Assembly (NCBI RefSeq): GCF_002735925.1
Contig: NZ_PEDL01000006.1
Span: 1-64,000, forward strand
Length of the DNA: 64,000 nt
Direction of reading: 5' to 3'
Source of the DNA: Sporanaerobium hydrogeniformans
GTDB taxonomy: Bacteria > Bacillota > Clostridia > Lachnospirales > Cellulosilyticaceae
The first letter of the stretch is position 1. Each line of letters opens with the position of its first letter. A model generated the notes under the pieces. It was not told the origin of the DNA. It searched no databases and was given only the letters and a program-made list of their open reading frames with translations. Below are positions 8,734 to 17,581 of the stretch, piece after piece. The position numbers and the translations under genes are program-made.

Positions 8734-9010
8734 AAAAAACCCCCTCCCTTTTTTAAATAATCCTCTTATTTAAAAAGGGACGGGGCATCTATTCCCGCGG
8801 TTCCACCCTTGTTACTCTTTACCTAAGTACTACTCAAGCAAAAGTCACTCACTTTTTTGACGATAACGGGGTCACCGAATTGTTTTGCAATTACTCCGAG
8901 GTAGTCTTCACTTAAGCCCAATAAAAATGCTTCCAGCCTTGGCATCTTTTCTCTGAAAAAGGGGTATAAGCTACTCGTCTCATCATCGCTTTAACCTATT
9001 CTTTTTAATG
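8734..9010 (-). promoter_or_regulatory. T-box leader controlling thrS (Thr specifier)
   Basis: On the minus strand the T-box sequence AGGGTGGAACCGCGGGAAT is at 8809-8791. It is followed by a terminator with a long stem (8746-8780) and a GGGGTTTTTT tail at 8734-8745. Upstream, stem I contains an internal loop bounded by CGAG/CTCG and CTTA/TAAG. Its 3' side reads GAAGACTACC, offering ACT (8905-8903) or ACC (8902-8900), both threonine codons, as the specifier. Uncharged tRNA-Thr would pair with the leader and disrupt the terminator. Confidence 0.93.
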
Positions 9011-9015
9011 TAATT

Positions 9016-9044
9016 ATTGTAATCAATCCATGGGGAACTGTCAA
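9016..9044 (-). promoter_or_regulatory. promoter of the thrS T-box transcript
   Basis: TTGACA (9039-9044) and TACAAT (9016-9021) on the minus strand, spacer 17 bases, about 10 bases ahead of the first T-box stem. Confidence 0.8.
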
Positions 9045-9076
9045 TATTGTATTTTCTTTTATTTTCCCTTGTCTAT

Positions 9077-9901
9077 CTAGCGGCAATAATGACATCCATT
9101 ACAGTAACTAACCTGTAAACCAAAAATACCTTCTAAAGCCTTAATGAATTGTGGTTTTTGAACTCTCTCTTTTTGATGAATGATAAGTTCTCTTGGACAG
9201 ATGGTAATAAGCACATTCATAATCAAATCTTGCTCACTTAAAGTACTATCTTGCAAAAGATCTTGACAATACTTCTTAATAACCGCCTGCGTTACATCCT
9301 TCATCTCTTCATCTAGAAGACGTAGTCTCCCTCTCTCTTCACAAACGAGGTGCATTGTATCCTCTAAAGGTTGTGTCAAAAAGTTGATTTCACGAATAAG
9401 TTTAATCAAATTAACAAAATCCTTTTTTACCATATACTCTTCTATAAACTGCTCCAGTATATCTTGTAAAATAATTTTATACTTACTTAGTCTAAAACAT
9501 AACCACCCATCTACATTCAATTCCTTCTGTTCCTTCAAAGTCTCTAATAAGGGGCTATATAAAAAATAATAGATAAGTGATGAAATACCTTCTTGCCTTG
9601 TAATATACTGCTGTGTCATAAAGTGCCTAGTAATATCTCGCTTATCGAGTACAGATAAGTCATCTCGTTTCTTTAAATACTCTCTTGTCACCTTACTAAC
9701 CGCTTCTTTTTGGATAAAGTCACATAAAATATGTGCTAAATCTTCAATAGACTCCAAGCTTAGCTGTCCACACTCTATCTTATAAACATCATTCTGACAA
9801 GTTATCTTAAAAGGATAAGGGTAATACTCCTCCCTATTTTCATTTAGTTCTTCTAATAATTCCTTCTTATATTTAGTCGTATAAAGGGTACAATAGTCCA
9901 T
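9077..9901 (-). CDS. ytxC: YtxC-like sporulation protein
   Basis: A 274-residue protein resembling the YtxC family, which in bacilli and clostridia sits next to thrS as it does here. The sequence is mostly helical, with LESIEDLAHILCDFIQKEAVSKVTRE in the N-terminal third. It ends in a short Cys/His cluster (YCNGCHYCR) that could bind metal. No catalytic motif is visible. YtxC has been annotated as sporulation-related but its mechanism is unknown. The family call rests on overall pattern plus synteny. Confidence 0.7.
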   Translation of the reverse strand: MDYCTLYTTKYKKELLEELNENREEYYPYPFKITCQNDVYKIECGQLSLESIEDLAHILCDFIQKEAVSKVTREYLKKRDDLSVLDKRDITRHFMTQQYITRQEGISSLIYYFLYSPLLETLKEQKELNVDGWLCFRLSKYKIILQDILEQFIEEYMVKKDFVNLIKLIREINFLTQPLEDTMHLVCEERGRLRLLDEEMKDVTQAVIKKYCQDLLQDSTLSEQDLIMNVLITICPRELIIHQKERVQKPQFIKALEGIFGLQVSYCNGCHYCR

Positions 9902-9979
9902 CAGCCCTACCCCTAAATCATGTTCTCCTAATTAGTATATAACTTTTATCTTGTCAGCTTTCATTGTCTTTTTGAATCT

Positions 9980-10849
9980 TTAACAATTTTTAATGAGTTC
10001 AAGAATTTCTGCTTGTGTAAAAGTATATTTGTCATTACAGAAATGACATACAAGTTCCGTTTCCTCATCTTCATCTGCCATTTGTTGTAAGTCTTTTTTG
10101 CCTACACTCACTAGAGCCCTTTCCATACGCTCCTTAGAACAATCACACACAAACTCCACTTCCACTTTTTCCATCAAATCAATTTCCCCTAAAAGATCCT
10201 TCATAATATCTTCTACAGTTTGTCCTTGATCTAAACATGTTGTAAGAGAAGTAAAAGCTTTTAGTTTCCCCTCTAACTCTGTAATAGCTTCGTCTGTAGC
10301 TTCCGGAAGTACTTGAATAATAAAACCTCCTGCTTCTTTAATGGAGTAGTCCACATCCACTAATACCCCAAGACTTACAGCTGTATTAGTCTGTTCTGAA
10401 ATGGCAAAATAATCTGTAAAATCTTCTGCAATCTCTCCTGAAAGCATGGCAATCTGACCTGTATAAGGTTCTTTTAGCCCCATATCCTTCATAACTGTCA
10501 TGATTGCATTGCCAATGGCCCCACTGACATCTAATTTACCATTAGGTTTTTTAGGCAAATCTACTTGTGGATGATATACATAACCTTTAGTATTTCCCTT
10601 TCCATTTGCTTCTACTACAATACCACCAATAGGTCCATCTCCTTTAATTAAAATACTTACACGATCATTATCATCTTTAAGCATACGTCCCATCATGGCA
10701 GCACCTGTCATGGTACGTCCTAAAGCTGCTGAAGCTACCGGTGACGTTTGATGCTTACTACATGCTGTACTTACCATATTTTTGGTATATGCTCCAAAAA
10801 ATCTAAAGTTTCTTGCTAAGTCTGTTCCTCTAATAATATAATCTTTCAT
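9980..10849 (-). CDS. hslO: redox-regulated chaperone Hsp33
   Basis: Hsp33 is an ATP-independent holdase activated by oxidation and unfolding. The N-terminal core is present (DYIIRGTDLARNFRFFGAYTKNMVSTACSKH, then the ALGRTMTGAAMMGRMLKDDNDRVS region). The C-terminal redox switch has the four zinc Cys in the standard arrangement, CDC about 30 residues before CHFC. Length (289) is standard. It lies 3 bases after the stop of the methyltransferase gene, so the two are probably co-transcribed. Confidence 0.97.
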   Translation of the reverse strand: MKDYIIRGTDLARNFRFFGAYTKNMVSTACSKHQTSPVASAALGRTMTGAAMMGRMLKDDNDRVSILIKGDGPIGGIVVEANGKGNTKGYVYHPQVDLPKKPNGKLDVSGAIGNAIMTVMKDMGLKEPYTGQIAMLSGEIAEDFTDYFAISEQTNTAVSLGVLVDVDYSIKEAGGFIIQVLPEATDEAITELEGKLKAFTSLTTCLDQGQTVEDIMKDLLGEIDLMEKVEVEFVCDCSKERMERALVSVGKKDLQQMADEDEETELVCHFCNDKYTFTQAEILELIKNC

Positions 10850-10852
10850 CTC

Positions 10853-11614
10853 TTATTCCTTTCTTTTCCCACATTCTCTTGCTATAAAGGTTGCACGCTG
10901 TGTTTGCTCCGTATAAGGTAAATCACTATAATCCTCATAAATAGCCAAAAGTTCTAGTCCTGCTTCCCTTAGTAAACCTTTAGTATGTTCTACTTTATAG
11001 GCTCTTTGATAATGTTCTTCCTCTGTGCGTTTATAAGAACCATCTTCTTGCTGAATAAAAAAGTTTACAATAAACTCATTAATGCCTTCTTCTTCATCAT
11101 AATAGTTCTCCCAAATATAAGCAGCATCTTCGGATTGCTGAGCAAATACATTATCACCTAATATATTTTTATATTTATAGGGCATGTTCATATCAAAAAT
11201 AAAAAGACCTTGAGGCTCTAAATAATTATTTACCCATTTAAAGGTTTGCTTTAAAGCTTCTTCCTCTAAAAGATAATTAAGACTATCACAACTACTATAA
11301 ATCACATCTACTGTCCCGTAAAGTTCAAATTCACTCATTTCCTGTAAGAGATAAAGAATATTAAGCTCTTCCTCCATAGCTAATTCTCTAGCTTCCATTA
11401 GCATTTCCTCTGAGCCATCTATGCCAATCATTTCGATACCTTCTTTAGCAAACAAACGACTAAGTGTTCCTGTTCCGCAACCCAAGTCACACATGATTTT
11501 AGGTATCACCTTATATTTCTTCATTTGAGCATCTATAAAGTCTTTCCATTTTAAATAGGGCGTGTCCTCCATAAAAACATCATACACCTTTGCAAACGTA
11601 TTGTATGCCTCCAC
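10853..11614 (-). CDS. class I SAM-dependent methyltransferase
   Basis: The glycine-rich SAM-binding motif I (CDLGCGTGTLSRLFA) is followed by the acidic residue of motif II (IGIDGSEEML) and a motif near IYSSCDSLNYL. The N-terminus YNTFAKVYDVFM is typical of the small YqeM/UbiE-like methyltransferases. The longer TTG start at 11629 falls just upstream of a GGGAGG ribosome-binding site that lies within that extended frame. The GTG at 11614, 7 bases after it, is the real start (254 codons). The substrate is unknown. It is coupled to hslO. Confidence 0.85.
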   Translation of the reverse strand: MEAYNTFAKVYDVFMEDTPYLKWKDFIDAQMKKYKVIPKIMCDLGCGTGTLSRLFAKEGIEMIGIDGSEEMLMEARELAMEEELNILYLLQEMSEFELYGTVDVIYSSCDSLNYLLEEEALKQTFKWVNNYLEPQGLFIFDMNMPYKYKNILGDNVFAQQSEDAAYIWENYYDEEEGINEFIVNFFIQQEDGSYKRTEEEHYQRAYKVEHTKGLLREAGLELLAIYEDYSDLPYTEQTQRATFIARECGKRKE

Positions 11615-11670
11615 CTTTATACCTCCCAAGATTGATTACTATTAAGTCATTTATCTTTATTTCTGCAAAT

Positions 11671-11712
11671 GAAAGGGGGCGCCCTAAAATAGAGTATTTT
11701 AGAACAGCCCCA
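11671..11712 (-). terminator. probable terminator between the 11.8-kb gene and the methyltransferase
   Basis: Stem CTAAAATA / TATTTTAG extended by a bulged GGGGC / GCCCC closing helix, with CTTTC on the minus-strand side. The U-tract is weak. Confidence 0.45.
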
Positions 11713-11769
11713 CTTTTTAAATAGTATACCTACTTCTTCTTGTTTTTTCAATCCTCTTGCTGCCCCTGC

Positions 11770-12156
11770 TTATTTTATCAAGAGTTCATCATGATATGTT
11801 TCCTCTGTCATACTTAATAAATCACCTAAATCCCCAGGACATTTGATCCTCTTTTCCATAGGTATATCTAACAGAAAGTTATGAAGGCTTATTTTTTCCT
11901 CTTGCCCAAGTGACTTATCTTCAAGAGCTTTTAGGATATTTTCCCAACTATAAATTTTACAAGCATCATCTGTAGCACCTAGTGTCGTACACATATCTTC
12001 TACATTCTTAGCTGTTAATTCCCCTATATTTAAGTCTCTTTCTTCTGCATGGCTTTCTAAATCCTGTATATAGTACTCCGCTATATATCGTTTTGTAATT
12101 TCCTCACTGTCTAAACGGACAATTTGATAGTCAGGAAGCAATAAAAGATAATTCAT
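11770..12156 (-). CDS. hypothetical protein
   Basis: An acidic protein of about 128 residues with no recognised domain and no signal or membrane segment. It begins MNYLLLLPDYQIVRLDSEEITKRY and continues in mixed helix and loop (for example ENILKALEDKSLGQEEKISLHNF). An upstream in-frame ATG at 12177 lies before the ribosome-binding site; AAGGA is placed 7 bases before the ATG at 12156, so that start is preferred. It is followed by a probable terminator and looks monocistronic. Confidence 0.6.
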   Translation of the reverse strand: MNYLLLLPDYQIVRLDSEEITKRYIAEYYIQDLESHAEERDLNIGELTAKNVEDMCTTLGATDDACKIYSWENILKALEDKSLGQEEKISLHNFLLDIPMEKRIKCPGDLGDLLSMTEETYHDELLIK

Positions 12157-12261
12157 AGCCTGTTCCTTTCTTCTCATTAGTATTTAATTCTGTAAGTAGT
12201 ATGACTGTTCTTCGTCCTTGTCATACATCTTACTAAAAATTAACTTTACCGCTCAGTCATC

Positions 12262-12765
12262 CTAGTAGCAACCACAGTGATGTTTTTTGCAGTAATCTTG
12301 ACAATCATGCTTATCAGCACATCTATGAGCTGCTATAAATAAGCCTATAGCCTCTCCAAGAGCTTGATAGCCATCATCAAATTGATCTCCTGCTAAACCT
12401 AAGGTATTCCATGCCTGTTCTAATGCTTGAAAACCTAACTCCCATTTTCCAATAGCTCTAACTTGTAAATAATCACATTTTCTACACTTGCAAGGATATT
12501 GACTACAAGGATTTTGGCAACAGCACATACATGGGCAGCAAGAAGGTTTATGATGTCCGCCACCGCCACCTTTACCATACTCTTCTCCTTCGTTTTCTTC
12601 TTCCTCTTCTGCTACTTGGTATTCCCCTTTTACCTCAGCTTGAGAAAGTATAGCCAATTCATTTCCTAATGCTTTTAAATTTTCAAAAGCAAGTTTGGCC
12701 TGTTCCATTTGTCCTTCAATTTGTTTCATTAGTTCTTCTCTGCTTTCAAATACTTGCTCACTCAT
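12262..12765 (-). CDS. cysteine-rich protein, possible spore-coat component
   Basis: This 167-residue protein has three parts. The first is an N-terminal helical, Glu-rich segment (about 1-60). Next comes a Gly/His stretch and a dense Cys cluster (CCPCMCCCQNPC, then CKCRKC; about residues 82-115). The last is a helical segment ending in a second Cys/His tail (CADKHDCQDYCKKHHCGCY). In total about 18 Cys. It could chelate metal or cross-link through disulfides, as insoluble coat and exosporium proteins do. Its neighbours (glycosyltransferases, collagen-like protein, SASP) fit a spore-surface role, but that is inference. Confidence 0.6.
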   Translation of the reverse strand: MSEQVFESREELMKQIEGQMEQAKLAFENLKALGNELAILSQAEVKGEYQVAEEEEENEGEEYGKGGGGGHHKPSCCPCMCCCQNPCSQYPCKCRKCDYLQVRAIGKWELGFQALEQAWNTLGLAGDQFDDGYQALGEAIGLFIAAHRCADKHDCQDYCKKHHCGCY

Positions 12766-12868
12766 TATTTCATTCCCCTTTTCAAATAAATTCAGACTTA
12801 ATGTCCTCCTATAATATATTCAAAACAAAGTAGCCTGTTACATTTTTTTGTCGAATTATATAAATTTA

Positions 12869-13420
12869 TCATTTTTGATAAGTAGCAAAACTTTGTTGCT
12901 TTTTATCCTTTTCTGAAAGAATAAGAAGCCCTATATCCTCTATAGGCCACTGAATAGCTAAAGTAGGATCATTCCATAAGATCCCTCCTTCATACTCTGG
13001 ACGATAAAAGCTGGTACATTTATAATGAAAAATCACTTCTTCTGAAAGTACTAAAAAACCATGAGCAAAGCCTTCTGGAATATAGAGTTGCATTTTGTTT
13101 TCATCCGACAAAATAAATCCCTCCCATTTGCCAAAGGTAGGTGAATTTTGACGTAGGTCTACTGCTACATCAAATAGCATCCCTTTAATGACACGTACCA
13201 GCTTTCCTTGTGGTTCCTTATACTGAAAGTGAAGACCCCTTAATACATTTTTTTTAGAGCAAGACTCATTATCTTGAACAAACTGCTTTTTTACCCCTAA
13301 CCTCTCAAGAAATGCTTGATTATAACTTTCTAAAAAATAGCCTCTTTCATCTTCAAATACTTGAGGTTTAATTTGTATTAAGTCAGGTAGAGTTGTTGCT
13401 TTGTACTCAAATTTCTCCAT
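12869..13420 (-). CDS. rfbC: dTDP-4-dehydrorhamnose 3,5-epimerase
   Basis: A cupin-fold epimerase acting on dTDP-4-keto-6-deoxyglucose. The sequence has the family landmarks: PQVFEDERGYFLESYN, QDNESCSKKNVLRGLHFQ (catalytic His in RGLHFQ), GKLVRVIKGMLFDVAVDLR and YIPEGFAHGFLVLSE. At 183 residues it is full length. It lies 5 bases after rfbA in the same direction. The partner genes rfbB and rfbD are not in the window, so either they are elsewhere or this enzyme serves another dTDP-deoxysugar. Confidence 0.95.
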   Translation of the reverse strand: MEKFEYKATTLPDLIQIKPQVFEDERGYFLESYNQAFLERLGVKKQFVQDNESCSKKNVLRGLHFQYKEPQGKLVRVIKGMLFDVAVDLRQNSPTFGKWEGFILSDENKMQLYIPEGFAHGFLVLSEEVIFHYKCTSFYRPEYEGGILWNDPTLAIQWPIEDIGLLILSEKDKKQQSFATYQK

Positions 13421-13425
13421 TTAAC

Positions 13426-14292
13426 TCACCCCTCTAATAACCCTCTAAGATAGTTACCATATTGATTTCTACCCATTTTTTCTGCCAAAGCTACTAACTG
13501 ACTTTTTGTAATAAATCCCTTTTTATAAGCAACTTCTTCAATACAACCAATAGCTACTCCTTGCATCTTTTGAACCATCTCAACAAAGTTAGCAGCTTTT
13601 AAAAGTGCCTCTGGCGTTCCTGTATCTAGCCAAACTACCTTTTTATCTAAGCATTCTACTCGTAAATGATTTTGATTTAAATAAACCTTATTGACATCTG
13701 TAATTTCTAGCTCTCCCCTTAGAGAAGGCTTTAAACTTTTTGCAATTTGTACAACATCTGGGGTATAAAAATACAAACCTGGAACAGCATAGCAAGATTT
13801 TGGATTTTTAGGTTTTTCCTCTAAAGCAGTTACTTTTCCTTCTTTATTAAAACTCACTACACCAAATGCTTCTGGATTTTCTACCTTGTATCCGAAAATA
13901 GTGGCTCCTTCTTGATCTCTCATTACTTTTTCTAAAGTTTTTTCAAAATCATCGCCATAAAATATATTATCTCCTAATATAAGGCTTACTGCTTCCTGAC
14001 CTATAAAACTTTCACCGATAATAAAAGCTTCTGCAATCCCTCTAGGACTTGACTGTACCTTATAGCTTATAGAAAGTCCATAACACTTGCCATCTCCTAA
14101 TAAAGCTTTAAAACCTTTAATATCACGTTCTGAAGAAATAATAAGAATGTCTCGTATTCCTGCGAGCATTAAGGTAGATAATGGATAATAAATCATTGGC
14201 TTATCATAAATAGGTAAAATTTGTTTAGATAAACTTTGTGTAAGGGGAAGTAGCCGACTTCCCATCCCTCCAGCTAATAAAATACCTTTCAT
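13426..14292 (-). CDS. rfbA: glucose-1-phosphate thymidylyltransferase
   Basis: It makes dTDP-glucose from dTTP and glucose-1-phosphate, the entry step to dTDP-deoxysugars. The nucleotidyltransferase signature is at the N-terminus (LAGGMGSRLLPLTQSLSKQI, then YDKPMIYYPLSTLMLAG), with LILGDNIFYG and EKPKNPKS further on. Length (288) is standard. It is in a tight run with rfbC and the three glycosyltransferases (16-base gap upstream), so it feeds that glycan locus. Confidence 0.96.
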   Translation of the reverse strand: MKGILLAGGMGSRLLPLTQSLSKQILPIYDKPMIYYPLSTLMLAGIRDILIISSERDIKGFKALLGDGKCYGLSISYKVQSSPRGIAEAFIIGESFIGQEAVSLILGDNIFYGDDFEKTLEKVMRDQEGATIFGYKVENPEAFGVVSFNKEGKVTALEEKPKNPKSCYAVPGLYFYTPDVVQIAKSLKPSLRGELEITDVNKVYLNQNHLRVECLDKKVVWLDTGTPEALLKAANFVEMVQKMQGVAIGCIEEVAYKKGFITKSQLVALAEKMGRNQYGNYLRGLLEG

Positions 14293-14308
14293 AGTCTCCC
14301 TCCCTCTC

Positions 14309-16531
14309 TTACTCTAGGTATGTTTTAAAAAGTGCTTCAAAAGCCTTTGCTCCTGCCTGTGGTGAAAACTTTTCACCTACCTCATAATAAGCATTCGTCG
14401 CAATCTTCTCTCTCATACTCTTATTGTGAATGAGCTGTTCAATTTTCTTAATCCAATCTTCAGTTGTAGCTAAAGCTAATAAACCATTTATTTCAGGTTG
14501 AATAATCCGCCTGTAAAGAGGAATATCTGCATAAACTCCAGCTATACCAAATCGCGAGTACTCTAAGAATTTGTTATAATATTTATTATTATAAAAAGGC
14601 GTATCGGGTAAGAAGGCAAGCCCTATATCCCAAGCTCGCTTCTCCATAAGCCTTTCATAGCTTTCATAATCTGTATAATGATACATGGTTGCATGAATCG
14701 CTTCTGCAAAGGAACAGTTTGGTCCACAGATTTCAAATTGAATAACTTCTTTATATTTCCTGTATATTTCAAGAAATACATCTTTTTTCTCTTCTAGTAA
14801 ACGCGTATAATCAATACCTCCTGCAAAACCAATTATTAGCCTTTCTTTCTTATTATGAGGGTAATATCTTGGTGGAATGGCTACTGTAGGATGTAGACAC
14901 TGTGTTAGGCAATTATAAGCTTTTTCATACGCTTCCCCTAACCAAGGACTACAAGTAATAGTAGCTATGCTATTTTTTATATAATATTCCATAAGCCTTT
15001 TTTTATCGGTATTATAATAAGCATGTGCAATAACATCTTCTGGAATAGCAAATAATGCATCATCTACATAATAAAAACAAGGCTTCTTTTTTTCTAAAAC
15101 CTTTTTAAAAGTATCTAGGTTTTCAGGCTCTGCTAGTCTCACAAAAAGAACCACATCTGCCCAATCCACTTCTTCAGATGCATTTTTATGATTAGCTAAC
15201 CTAAACTCTAATTTATTTTGTCTTTTTAATTCCTCTAGCGTATTAACAAGTCCTACCCTTAAGCTAGAATTATTTAAATTTTTAGCAACAATTAACCAAT
15301 GCTTTAAGCGTCCCTGATTTTTAATAGTCTTTTGAGTAGTAGCCTTTTGGGAGTTAGTCTTTAAATACGGAATTTCTTTAAGGCATGTCACCCATTCTTG
15401 AAGTACTTTGTCCTGGCTATATTTTTCTTCCCAACGCTTTCTCCCTTTTATGCCCATTTCTCTTAATCGCCCTGTGTCACTCATTAAACTTTCCAATAAT
15501 CCTGCCAGTTCTTTAGAGGCATTATTTTCTATTAATATGCCTGTTTCTCCATTCACAATAATCTCCTCAGGTCCTCCACTCTTTGTACTAATAACAGGAC
15601 GATAACTTTGCATTGCCTCTATGGCCGTCGCTCCAAAACTTTCTAATTTAGAAGTCATAAGCATCATATGATGTGTTTCTATAAGTTTCTGTATATTTGC
15701 TTCATAAGAATGTATATGAATATACTCCTCAAGCCTTTGTCTAACAATTTCACTCTCTACCCAGTTTTTATAAACCTCATCCCCATGAATACCATAAATA
15801 TTAAAAATTACTTTTTTACCTCTACTTTTAAGTAAAGCTGCTGTTTCCAGTAGCATTCCTTGGTTTTTATTGGCCTCCAAACCTGATAGTAATAGCACCT
15901 TCAAAGGACCTTTCTCTAATTCAAGAGGCTGGCAAGTGGTATTTAATTGGCACCCTAGGGGAATCACTTTGTAGTGCAAATAAAACTGATGATCTAATCC
16001 CCAGAGCTTTGCAGTATATTCTGATTGAGTAACAATGAGATTTGCATTTTCTAAAACAATTTTCTCTATTTCTCTAAACTGGGTAAAATCTTGATAGTCC
16101 TTTGGGAAATTTACTGGATTTAAAATACCTCTTATAAAAAGCACATACTTAATACCTAACTCTTTAGCTACAAAGGCTACTTCTGTTACAAGTGTACAAT
16201 TGGCAACCAATATATCTACTTTGATTTTTTGACAAAGTACTTTTAAGGATTCTATATTGTTTTTTAAAGTCTGCCGTGCTTGATTTTTCACTTCTTGATT
16301 AACACTGTTAAAATATAAGGCATTACAAATAGGTGTTAAATAATACTCCACTTGATTTTCTTTAAAAATCTCATAAATAGCATCTTCTTTATTATATTCT
16401 GGGAAAATAGCTACAAACCGAATGCCCTGCTGTTTTCCTAGCTTACTTAGTCCCACTAGATACTCTACATATTTCTTATTGGGTCCTCTTTTATTACAAC
16501 TGGTATAATTAACCCACCCAACTGTTAACAT
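14309..16531 (-). CDS. two-domain glycosyltransferase
   Basis: A 740-residue fusion. Residues 1-385 form a GT4-type (GT-B) glycosyltransferase, with LKVLLLSGLEANKNQGMLLE at the start of the nucleotide-sugar domain and the acceptor/donor motif ESFGATAIEAMQSYRPVISTKSGG, including the EX7E pattern. A Lys/Thr/Gln-rich linker (about 390-410) joins a second GT-B-like unit (about 410-740). This is clearly paralogous to the neighbouring 336-residue protein: both share FEI-GP, WDIG-A and YYNK-LEYSRFGIAGVY. It probably adds two successive sugars. No signal peptide or membrane segment, so cytoplasmic. Confidence 0.82.
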   Translation of the reverse strand: MLTVGWVNYTSCNKRGPNKKYVEYLVGLSKLGKQQGIRFVAIFPEYNKEDAIYEIFKENQVEYYLTPICNALYFNSVNQEVKNQARQTLKNNIESLKVLCQKIKVDILVANCTLVTEVAFVAKELGIKYVLFIRGILNPVNFPKDYQDFTQFREIEKIVLENANLIVTQSEYTAKLWGLDHQFYLHYKVIPLGCQLNTTCQPLELEKGPLKVLLLSGLEANKNQGMLLETAALLKSRGKKVIFNIYGIHGDEVYKNWVESEIVRQRLEEYIHIHSYEANIQKLIETHHMMLMTSKLESFGATAIEAMQSYRPVISTKSGGPEEIIVNGETGILIENNASKELAGLLESLMSDTGRLREMGIKGRKRWEEKYSQDKVLQEWVTCLKEIPYLKTNSQKATTQKTIKNQGRLKHWLIVAKNLNNSSLRVGLVNTLEELKRQNKLEFRLANHKNASEEVDWADVVLFVRLAEPENLDTFKKVLEKKKPCFYYVDDALFAIPEDVIAHAYYNTDKKRLMEYYIKNSIATITCSPWLGEAYEKAYNCLTQCLHPTVAIPPRYYPHNKKERLIIGFAGGIDYTRLLEEKKDVFLEIYRKYKEVIQFEICGPNCSFAEAIHATMYHYTDYESYERLMEKRAWDIGLAFLPDTPFYNNKYYNKFLEYSRFGIAGVYADIPLYRRIIQPEINGLLALATTEDWIKKIEQLIHNKSMREKIATNAYYEVGEKFSPQAGAKAFEALFKTYLE

Positions 16532-16559
16532 AACCTTCTCCCCCCTTCTTCTCTATGCC

Positions 16560-17570
16560 TTATTCTAAAAGTTCATATGCTTTAAAAAGCTTTTTAAAGT
16601 CTTCTGCCCCCCTATTAGGTAAAAAGTTGTTTTGAAGTGCTTGATAACTATTATTTAAAATAATCGTTCTTAAGGCTGGTTGGGTAATGAGTTCTTCAAG
16701 ACATCTATACCAAGCTTCCTCTGTGTTTTGTGCTAATAATCCATTTACTTTATGCGTAATAACACGTCTATAAAGAGAAATATTTGAATAAACACCAGCT
16801 ATACCAAAGCGTGAGTATTCAAGATATTTGTTATAATACTTAAAATTATTAAACTCTGTATCTTCTAAAAGAGCGATTCCTATGTCCCATTGCCTAAATC
16901 TTAAAATTCTTTCATAAATATCATAGTAGGTAGGTGCATAGTAAATGGCATTTAATGGTTCCATATAGCTTATGGCCGGACCAAATATCTCAAATTGTAT
17001 TTGCTTCTTATAGTTTTTATAAATTTCTAAAAGAGGATTTTTAAGTTTTTCCAAGGATTGTTTGTAGTCAATATTTCCCGCAAAGCCAATAGTAAGCTTT
17101 CCCTGCTTATCTCTTTTAGGCAAAGGTTCTGGTAAATAAACAGTCGGCTCAATAACAATACAGTTTCTCTTAAAGCGCTGCTCATAAATCTCCTTTAACC
17201 ATTGATTACATGTAATGACCACTGTTGCCTGCTCCATAAATTGTTTTAATACATCCTGTGCTTCTTGAGATCTATAATAGGTTGCACCAACAATATACTC
17301 TGGTAAATCAAATAATTTATCATCTATATAATAAAAAACTTGCTTTTTAGCCTTTAAAGCTTTCTTCATTATATCTATTAATTGAGCATCCATAATACGT
17401 GAAAAAACAAGGCAATCTGCCTCTTCTATAGCTTCTTCTTTTACATTTAAGCCTTCTACACAATAGGTGCATTTACCTTGTACTTGCAAAGCACTCAGAC
17501 TGTGGGTCAGCCCTAACAGTGTGCTAGGACTTTCTGGATATTTCGCAACAATCAGAATATGAAGTGCCAT
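16560..17570 (-). CDS. glycosyltransferase, paralogue of the adjacent C-terminal domain
   Basis: A 336-residue cytoplasmic protein built like a single GT-B unit. An N-terminal Rossmann half (HILIVAKYPESPS, with QVFYYIDDKLFDLPEYI) is followed by a C-terminal half containing LTIGFAGNIDYKQSL, FEIFGPAISY, RQWDIGIALLEDTEF and YYNKYLEYSRFGIAGVY. It aligns along its whole length with residues 410-740 of the next protein, indicating a local duplication and fusion. It lies 11 bases after the upstream gene's stop and belongs to the same operon. Donor and acceptor are unknown. Confidence 0.78.
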   Translation of the reverse strand: MALHILIVAKYPESPSTLLGLTHSLSALQVQGKCTYCVEGLNVKEEAIEEADCLVFSRIMDAQLIDIMKKALKAKKQVFYYIDDKLFDLPEYIVGATYYRSQEAQDVLKQFMEQATVVITCNQWLKEIYEQRFKRNCIVIEPTVYLPEPLPKRDKQGKLTIGFAGNIDYKQSLEKLKNPLLEIYKNYKKQIQFEIFGPAISYMEPLNAIYYAPTYYDIYERILRFRQWDIGIALLEDTEFNNFKYYNKYLEYSRFGIAGVYSNISLYRRVITHKVNGLLAQNTEEAWYRCLEELITQPALRTIILNNSYQALQNNFLPNRGAEDFKKLFKAYELLE

Positions 17571-17581
17571 TTCCTTACCTC

